A stretch of 64,000 nt of DNA from Nematostella vectensis. Its lineage: Eukaryota > Cnidaria > Anthozoa > Actiniaria > Edwardsiidae. The stretch's first letter is position 1. Each line of letters begins with the position of its first letter. Below, piece by piece: positions 48,101-57,100 of the stretch. The translations under genes were made by a program, and so were the position numbers. Under the pieces are notes generated by a model, which searched no databases, was not told the DNA's origin, and was given only the letters and a program-made list of their open reading frames with translations. Location: assembly GCF_932526225.1 (NCBI RefSeq), contig NC_064042.1, positions 6,317,540-6,381,539 of the forward strand. Direction: 5' to 3'.

Positions 48101-51100
48101 ACTGGGATCCACCCGATATAGAGACTTACTTTACTACTTATACTGGACGGCTTATTCAAGGGCGTTAGAAGATAGCAAAGTGGATTGTCTCATATGAATA
48201 GGAATATGAATCTCTTTTTTCTAGATAATTAAAATGCATGAATATATTTACGTTACCTAATGGATATCAGATCAAATTATTCAATCTGTATTCCATTCAA
48301 GGTTTAAATCTCTCAGGATCTCAGATGATTGATTATTTTCTATCCCATAGAGCCAGTCAGCATCACTGATTTTCCAGCTTCTATCCTCGTCGCCAACGGC
48401 TCAATGGCCACTCTGAACTGCTCGGCATCAGGTGACGGTGCCATCAACATCACCATCACTAAGCAAGGCAGTAGCCAGGCGTGGGGTGGAGGCGTGGTCA
48501 CATTCTCCCCCGTATCCGCGGCAGACCAGGCCTGGTACACCTGTACCGCCAGGGAAGGAGCCAGCGAGTGCCCAGCGGTTACCAAGCATGCTGTTGTCAT
48601 GGTTACTGGTATGTAGGCACGACCTTTGAAAGTTTTGTTTAAAGTGTTATTTTTATCATCAAGTTATTGGCTACATATTCTCAAAAAGTGAAAGTGTACA
48701 AAACACTGTTTTCAACAGTCGATCTGCGGCTCTTCTTTTTCGATGTTTATTTTGAAGTTTACGCTGCAAAATTTGCATACATTCGCCCTTTAGAACGCAG
48801 TGGCCGATCCCAGGGCCATTTCCCGCCGACCCAAATGACAGAAAAGAAATAGGGCCCTGGGAACGAAGTTGAACGAATAGGTTCGAGGAATTCTAGAAAC
48901 GAGTGATTCGCCATAGTCCAGAGCCGTGGCATGCCATGTAAGATTGAGGGGAGCAATACAGAAACCTTAACAAAATATTGGGGGGGGGGGGCACAGTCAC
49001 GCTCCTACTGTTCATTTCCTTATATATATTCTTTAAATATTGGTAGAATCAAAAAGCCCAAACTGTCGTGATCTCGTATCAGAACAATGAATACAATACA
49101 CCAAAAAATGTATTGTATTTTTAAATATTGGGGGCACATGCCCCCAATTCCCAAACCCCTGCTACGCCCCTGCAGTCTTAGTCAGCTAAAGACGGTTTTG
49201 AGTCCCTGAAAGTGATACTGTCTCGATACTGGCGCCCGTTTCTCGAAACATACCCGAGAATTCTCGGGCCCGAAAACTTTATTTTGCATTTTTGCCCAAA
49301 ATTTCGAATGTTTTCCTTTTTGAGAACCGCTTCCATGTTTTAGAACAGTTTGAACTTCTCTTGGTTCCTATTTCAAATGATTACGCTCAATAGGGCTATT
49401 TTCGAAGTTTTGCTAAATCCAGAAAGTTACCCGAAAAGTGTCGGGTGACTGTGTGGTTCCGAGAACTTTCTTAATATTTAAAAGCCATGTGAATTTCGGG
49501 CCCGAGTAGTTCGGGGAAGATCAAAATCTATAAATCTATAAGATAATCATCCTTTACATGAATCTTTGTGGTAAAATACGATGTTTGACTATATTTCAAC
49601 ACATTTAGATACCATAAAGTTTATTGAAATTAGACAGCTTTTCAAATTTAAAGAATAAATCGTTTTTGTGCCCGAGAATTCTCGGGTGTTTTGTGAAACG
49701 AGCCATGTCAAAAGCCGGAATAATCCCAATACGTGTCAGAATCAGTTGCAGAGCTTGATTTTGTTTATTATCAGGACTCCCAGCACCCAACACGAGCCTT
49801 AACGTGACGTCACCAACCACGTGTCTAGGGGACGTCATGGAGCTGAAATGTGCAAGCACGGCGCTGTCTGTGGAGCAGTACATTCTAGAAGCATCTGGTA
49901 TGGGGCAGATGACTAGTTTGACCGGCGACTTCCGCGTCACCCTCACCGAACCGGGCAACAAGGCATACCGCTGCCATCCCTTTGTGAGGGGGATTAAGTT
50001 GCCCAATGCTACGGTAGTCGTCAATGTGCCAGGTTAGTATGTATTAAATAGAAAGATTTGAATTAATTTCATAGGTTTCAAGAAGAGTGGGGCCCCAATA
50101 ATATGCTCATTCTTAGCTTGAACTAAATTTGAGCCATAGAGACACTATTTCAATTCGATTGGATTTTGGCATAAACTAAACTCCTTGTTTAATCTCTTTT
50201 TTTTTTTCCTTGGAATGAAATGGAAAAAAAGAATCACACGCAGAAAATTTCCCACATCGTTTGTCTGCATCGTTTGCACACGTGAGAAAGTATTGGTTTT
50301 GGAAAACATTTTGTAAAATAATAAGAGGCGCAAGAATTCAAGATAGTGTCCATAACCTGTTTTTCAGACGTCATGGCCTCTTCTCAAATCGCCCAAATCG
50401 TAACGGAAGGTTCAAACGTGACGTTAGAGTGTGACGCCGGCATCAACAAGACAGTCTCATGGAGAAAAGTCGGACAAGCCAAATACCCGGTAGGAGGTAC
50501 CCGGAAATTCGCCCCGGTCACGCTTGCAGATGGGGGATTGTACCATTGCGTGACCGAGCACGCGCGCGAGTGTGCCGCCCTTGCCACCAAAACCGTCAAC
50601 ATTCAAGTCAATTGTAAGTAAAATTTAATCATTTGATCAAGAGCTTAAGTTCTTTTCCCCTGTAAAGTTTATTGTAAACCACCCTTCTGATACTACTGCC
50701 ACACTCAGGTTCACTTTTTCTTCTCTCGACAGCATTTGATTGAATTTTTTTACCGGATAAATACTAACTCCTTTTTTTTTCTTTCTAAAGCTATCGGTTC
50801 AGTACCTCCCAACATTACAACTAGCTTTAAAAACATGATTTTCAAAGAAAACGCCACAGTTCGCCTAACATGTCAAGCCACTGGAAATCCAGCACCGGAC
50901 GTGTACTGGACTAAGGACCGACGGAGGATCGGAGGTAGCAACACGCTTGAGCTCAAGGCTTCAGCTGATAACATGGGCGTGTACGAGTGCGTAGCGGCAA
51001 ATGGCGCGGCGCCAGACGCCAAAGCCTCGGTAACACTCGAGCTTCACGTACCCGGTAAGCAGGGGAGTAGTTACGGAGGGTTGTAGCTAGTCAGGGGTGT

Positions 51101-54100
51101 AGCTAGGGAGGGGAGTAGCTAAGGAGGGGAGTAGCTATGGAAGGGAGTAGCTAGGGAGGGAGTAGCTATGGAGGGAAGTAGCTAGGGAGGGGAGTAGCTA
51201 GGGAGGGAAGTAGCTAGGGAGGGGAGTAGCTATGGAGGGGTGGTAGCTATGGATGGGAGTAGCTTTGGAGGGGGCGTAGCTAGGGAGGGTAGTAGCTAGA
51301 GAAGGGTGTAGCTATGGAGGGGAGTAGCTATATAGGAAAGTAGCTAGGGAGGGGAGTAGCTAGGGGGGGGAGTAGCTAGGGAGGTGAGTAACTAGGGAGG
51401 GGAGTAGCTATGGAGGGGAGAAGCTATGGAGGGGTGTAGCTAGGGAGGTGAGTTTCTAGGGAGGGGAGTAGCTAGGGAGGGGAGTAGCTAGGGAGGGGAG
51501 TAGCTAGGGAGGGGAGTAGCTAGGGAGAGGAGTAGCTAGGGAGAGGAGTAGCTAGGGAGGGGAGTAGCTAGGGAGGGAGTAGCTAGGGAGGGGAGTAGCT
51601 ATGGAGGGGTGTAGCTATGGAGGGGTGTAGCTAGGAAGGGGAGTAGCTAGGGAGGGAGTAGCTAGGGAGGGGAGTAGCTCGGTAGGGTAGTAGCTAGAGA
51701 GGGGTGTAGCTATGAAGGGGAGTAGCTAGGGAGGGGAGTAGCAAGGGAGGGGTGTAGCTATGGAGGGGAGTAGCTAGGGAGGGGAGTAGCTAAGGAGGGG
51801 AGTAGCTATGGAGGGAAGTAGCTATGGAAGGGAGTAGCTAAGGAGGGAGTAGCTATGGAGGGGAGTAGCTAGGGAGGGGAGTAGCTAGGGAGGGAAGTAG
51901 CTAGGGAGGGGAGTAGCTATGGAGGGGTGGTAGCTATGGATGGGAGTAGCTTTGGAGGGGGCGTAGCTAGGGAGGGTAGTAGCTAGAGAAGGGTGTAGCT
52001 ATGGAGTGGAGTAGCTAGGGAGGGGAGTAGCTAGGGAGGGGAGTAGCTAGGGAGGGGAGTAGCTAGGGAGGGGAGTAGCTATGGAGGGGAGTAGCTAGGG
52101 AGGGGAGTAGCTAGGGAGGGGAGTAACTAGGGAGGGGAGTAGCTAGGGAGGGGTGCAGCTAGGGAGGGGAGTAGCTAGGGAGGGGAGTAGCTATGGAGGG
52201 GAGAAGCTATGGAGGGGTGTAGCTATGAAGGGGTGTAGCTAGGGAGGTGAGTTTCTAGGGAGGGGAGTAGCTAGGGAGGGAAGTAGCTAGGGAGGGGAGT
52301 AGCTAGGGAGGGGAGTAGCTAGGGAGGGGAGTAGCTAGGGAGAGGAGTAGCTAGGGAGAGGAGTAGCTAGGGAGGGGAGTAGCTAGGGAGGGAGTAGCTA
52401 GGGAGGGGAGTAGCTATGGAGGGGTGTAGCTAGGAAGGGGAGTAGCTAGGGAGGGAGTAGCTATGGAGGGGAGTAGCTAGGGAGGGAGTAGCTAGGGAGG
52501 GGAGTAGCTAGGGAGGGGAGTAGCTAGGGAGGGGAGTAGCTCGGTAGGGTAGTAGCTAGAGAGGGGTGTAGCTAGGGAGGGGAGTAGCAAGGGAGGGGTG
52601 TAGCTATGGAGGGGAGTAGCTAGGGAGGGGTGTAGCTATGGAGGGGAGTAGCTATGGAGGGGAGTAGCTTGGGAGGGGTGTAGCTAGGGAGGGGTGTAGC
52701 TAGGGAGGGGAGTAGCTAGGGAGGGGAGTAGCTAGGGAGGGGAGTAGCTAGGGAGGGGAGTAGCTAGGGAGGGGAGTAGCTAGGGAGGGGAGTAGCTAGG
52801 GAGGGGAGTAGCTAGGGAGGGGAGTAGCTAGGGAGGGGAGTAGCTAGGGAGGGGAGTAGCTAGGGAGGGAGTAGCTAGGGAGGGGAGTAGCTAGGGAGGG
52901 GAGTAGCTAGGGAGGGGAGTAGCTAGGGAAGGGAGTAGCTAGGGAGGGAGTAGCTAGGGAGGGGAGTAGCTAGGGAGGGGAGTAGCTATGGAGGGGAGTA
53001 GCTATGGAGGGGTGTAGCTATGGAAGGGAGTAGCTAGGGAGGGGAGTAGCTAGGGAGGGAGTAGCTATGGAGGGGAGTAGCTAGGGAGGGGAGTAGCTAG
53101 GGAGGGAAGTAGCTATGGAGGGGTGTAGCTATGGAAGGGAGTAGCTAGGAAGGGGGCGTAGCTAGGGAGGGGGCGTAGCTAGGGAGGGTGTAGCTAGGGA
53201 GGGGAGTAGCTAGGTAGGGTAGTAGCTAGAGAGGGGTGTAGCTATGTAGGGGAGTAGCTAGGGAGGGGTGTAGCTATGGAGGGGAGTAGCTATGGAGGGG
53301 AGTAGCTAGGGAGGGGAGTAGCTAGGGAAGGGAGTAGCTTGGGAGGGGTGTAGCTAGGGAGGGGTGTAGCTAGGGAGGGGAGTAGCTAGGGAGTAGGGAG
53401 GGAGGGGAGTAGCTAGGGAGGGGTGGAGCTATGGAGGGGAGTAGCTAGGGAGGGGTGTAGCTAGGGAGGGGAGTAGCTATGGAGGGTGTAGCTAGGGAGG
53501 GGAGTAGCTAGGGAGGGGAGTAGCTAGGGAGGGGTGTAGCTAGGGAGGGGAGTAGCTAGGGAGGGGTGTAGCTATGGAGGGGAGTAGCTATGGAGGGGAG
53601 AAGCTAGGGAGGAGATTAGCTAGGGAGGGGAGTAGCTAGGGAGGGGAGTAGATAGGGAGGGGTGTAGCTATGGAGGGGAGTAGCTAGGGAGGGGTGTAGC
53701 TAGGGAGGGGAATAGCTAGGGAGGGGAGTAACTAGGGAGGGGAGTAGCTAGGGAGGGGTGTAGCTAGGGAGGGGTGTAGCTAGGGAGGGGAGTAGCTATG
53801 GAGGGTGTAGCTAGGGAGGTGAGTAGCTAGGGAGGGGAGTAGCTAGGGAGGGGTGTAGCTAGGGAGGGGAATAGCTAGGGAGGGGAGTAACTAGGGAGGG
53901 GAGTAGCTAGGGAGGGGTGTAGCTAGGGAGGGGTGTAGCTAGGGAGGGGAGTAGCTAGGGAGGAGAATTATTTAGGGAGGGGCTCAGAGAGTGCATTCAT
54001 ACCCTTAAGCACCGTTAGCACTAAATAGCATTTTTAAATTAGTTTCATTTGTATTTTTAATTAAAATTTTTTTAGCGCTGTGTCCATCCGACTTCTGCAG

Positions 54101-57100
54101 CAATGATGGCAAATGCATATCTTCTGATTCTTGTGACAAAAACGGCTCATGCGCAGACAGGCGTACCTCGTTCGAGTGCGAGTGTAAACTTGGTTGGTCT
54201 AGACCTCAGTGCAAGAAGATAGGTAACATTCGCCAGGTCCGTACCCAGGGGGGAGGGGTAGGGTGCAAGCCGAAGGTCCACTTTCGTTTCTCAATAGAGG
54301 TGCTAGATTTTTATCAATCCCCTCCCCCAACCCCCCCCCCCCCCCCCCACCTGAAAAATTAGGTCCACTTTTTAGGATTTCGCACCCCCCCCCCCCCCCC
54401 CCCAAAGAAAAATCCTGGGTACGGGTCTGTTCGCTCTTTTTACATCTTTCTATGATTCCCCATGACCGTACGCTGTTCTAGTAAGCAGATATCGTGTGTG
54501 ACGTATAAATCAACAAAAGATACAAACGGTTACAATGATGTAGCAAGGATGACTTTTTACAACAAAATGTTGATTTCCCCGAATTAAAATAAAAATATTT
54601 CACAGGGTCCTAGCAGGGAGTGGGGCACTTGGGATAATACTTTTGAAAATTATAGGTAGGGACTCTGTGCCCCCCAATGTTTCTGTATCGTGCCGCCAAT
54701 ATTTCGAGCCCCGTTTTAGAATAGCATTCAATGCACATGTTACACCTTCTTGTTGTCGGTTAACATCTCTCTCGATATCTTGTTTGTCCAGATGAGGTTG
54801 ACATGGTGTTTGTGGGCTCCTTTAAGTTGTCAGGGATTGCATGGCGGGAGGGTTACGCAAACTCGGCCACCGAGAGCTACAAGAACATAACAGCGGAAAT
54901 CCGTCAGGCGGTAAGTCGTCTATTTGTCCGTGGTGTTCTATCCGTGTATATCATGTGGTTTTGGTTTTCCTTTCCCAATTTTCTTTGGTAGAAGGTACGG
55001 TCACATTTATAATCCAAAACGCCATCCGTTTTTGTTTTAGCATAAATCAATGGGCATTGTTCAGTAAATTGATTACGAAATAAAAATCATATCAATCATA
55101 TCAAATAGGGGTAGGAAGCCGTCTTCTAGCACCTTACTTTTCATAATTTCGTAACAGGGCAAGCTTTTGTGACTTTCCTTGATAAGTAAGTTGCTGTATT
55201 AAAGTGTTAGTAACTGAGTTCTTCTTGTATCCACAGATCGACAAGGCTTATGAGAACATGCCGATATTCGTAAGGAGCAAAGTGTTAGACTTGAGGTAGA
55301 GCCTTGACAACGAAAACAAAATGAACTTGTTGAAGAATAGGGGAGGGAGGGGTGGGGGAGCAAGCGCATGCTCATACGAATGCAGATTTGTATATATTTT
55401 TTTAGCAAACTTCACTTGTAATGTGAAGTGCGTTATTATCTTACTAGCGACTTTAACCACAGTTTATAAAAAAAAGTGTTTTTTTATTCGTGCGCATGTT
55501 TGTTCTTCTATTTAGATCATGATTTGCAACTCAGACTTTTTTTGATCGCCCATGGAAGGTCTAGCAAATTATAAAAAAAGCCCGTTTTTCTTTTTTTTTT
55601 TTTAAAAACAAGTGTACAATATTCCTCAAAATTCAGAGACGCAGCTCTGTGGTTTCGTCTTTTGCGATTCCTGTTTTTGTTGTTTCTAGGAAAGGCAGTG
55701 TGATCGTTGACTTTGAACTCTCATTTAACGAGCCGACGTCGCGCGATAAAGCTTTGGAACCGCTACAGAACGTCGCGATGACGGGAAGCCTGGGAAAATA
55801 CGGCATTAACGGATCCACCATCACACTACAGGCGGCTAGCGCAGGTACTTACACACAGTGCATTTTCACAGTAACAAGATTGCGTGACGATGTTTATTTG
55901 CGTTTTGTGTGGCTAGCGCAGATACAAGTAATCACACACTGAACATAGCCACCCTCTAGAGTATTGCCTGACAACGTTACTCTATTGGCGTTTTGTGTTG
56001 CACTACAGTTGGCTAGCGCATACGACACACTGTACACAACCGAGAGAGAAGATTGTGTGACAACGTTACTCTATTGGCGTGTTGTGTTATTAGTGCACAC
56101 TAGCAACATAACAACATAACGACATGGGCGCGCGCACTATGTTTAGTCCGACATAACGGCATGGACGTAATGACACTGCTACACTAGCTTCACCAACTTC
56201 ACTAGCCTCGCCTGCTTTGCTAGCTTTACTAGCTACACCACTGTCTACATTATCTTCTATAGCGGAGTCGTTACCACAGCTAAGTGACGTCATGCCGGCA
56301 TCCAGCAGCCTCAAAGTCACGTGGTCAAACGCAACTCGTAATGCGCAATGTACGATGCGCGCTAGACCTCTAGCTGGAGCGTCACGTGACTGGGTGACGT
56401 CATCAGGCTCTAGTAGTTCAGCCTCGCTGTCGTGCGTATTGGATGATCTTGAGCCTGACACTCTGTACGAGGTTGAGGTCACTGTGTCGGTGCGGGAAGA
56501 CACGAGGCGTGACACGGTGTACATCAGGACCACCCCCACAGGTACGTGTGCTAGTCACGTGACCATCAGGACCACCCCCACAGGTACGTGTATTAGTCAC
56601 GTGATCATCAGTACCACCCCCACAGATAAGCGTGTTAGTCATGTGATCATCAGTACATGTACAGGTACAGGTACATGTTCTGGTGAAGTCGTAACATCGA
56701 CGTTCTTTCTTTTGTTCCAGCTGTCGAGGTAAATGATCAGAATTCAACCATTGTTGGTCTCGCTGTGCTGGTCGCCATCTTGTTCTTGGTCATCATTCGT
56801 CTGTTTGTCTACATCGCGGTGCTGAAGAGGGCAGGTAAGTCGGTTAGATATGTTAAACTTCTGCTACAATAACTTAAAAGATTTACTTTAAAGATGCTAC
56901 TTTTTCTTTCACAGGTCTAACAGCAAAGAGAGAAAGGTATAAAAACTTCGTTAAATAACAGCGCTTTATATTCTTGATCTTGAATTCCAGTACCTTTCTC
57001 CCACAGATCTGAACCTGATAACCCAGGCTACTCTGGATTCCAGGTAAAACTTTTCCTAACAAATATACTGAGTTATGTACGAGTAGTGAGCGTTTTGAGG

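Larger units (their letters stand above)
36727..48144. mobile_element. Polinton/Maverick-like element with target duplication
   Basis: The element itself is 36733-48138 (11,406 bp). Terminal inverted repeats start AGTAGTAAAGTAAGTC and end GACTTACTTTACTACT. The flanks are TATACT on both sides (36727-36732, 48139-48144), an exact 6-bp duplication as made by Polinton integrases, and the AG...CT ends fit the family. It encodes PolB and a retroviral-type integrase, the two hallmark genes, plus GRF, RING, acidic and capsid-related-looking genes. No major capsid, FtsK/HerA-type ATPase or cysteine protease was found. A usual full-length element is 15-20 kb, so this copy is probably deleted internally, perhaps near 45.3-45.6 kb. 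Many stops and frameshifts show it is an old insertion. It lies wholly in the receptor intron between Ig3 and Ig4. Confidence 0.93.
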
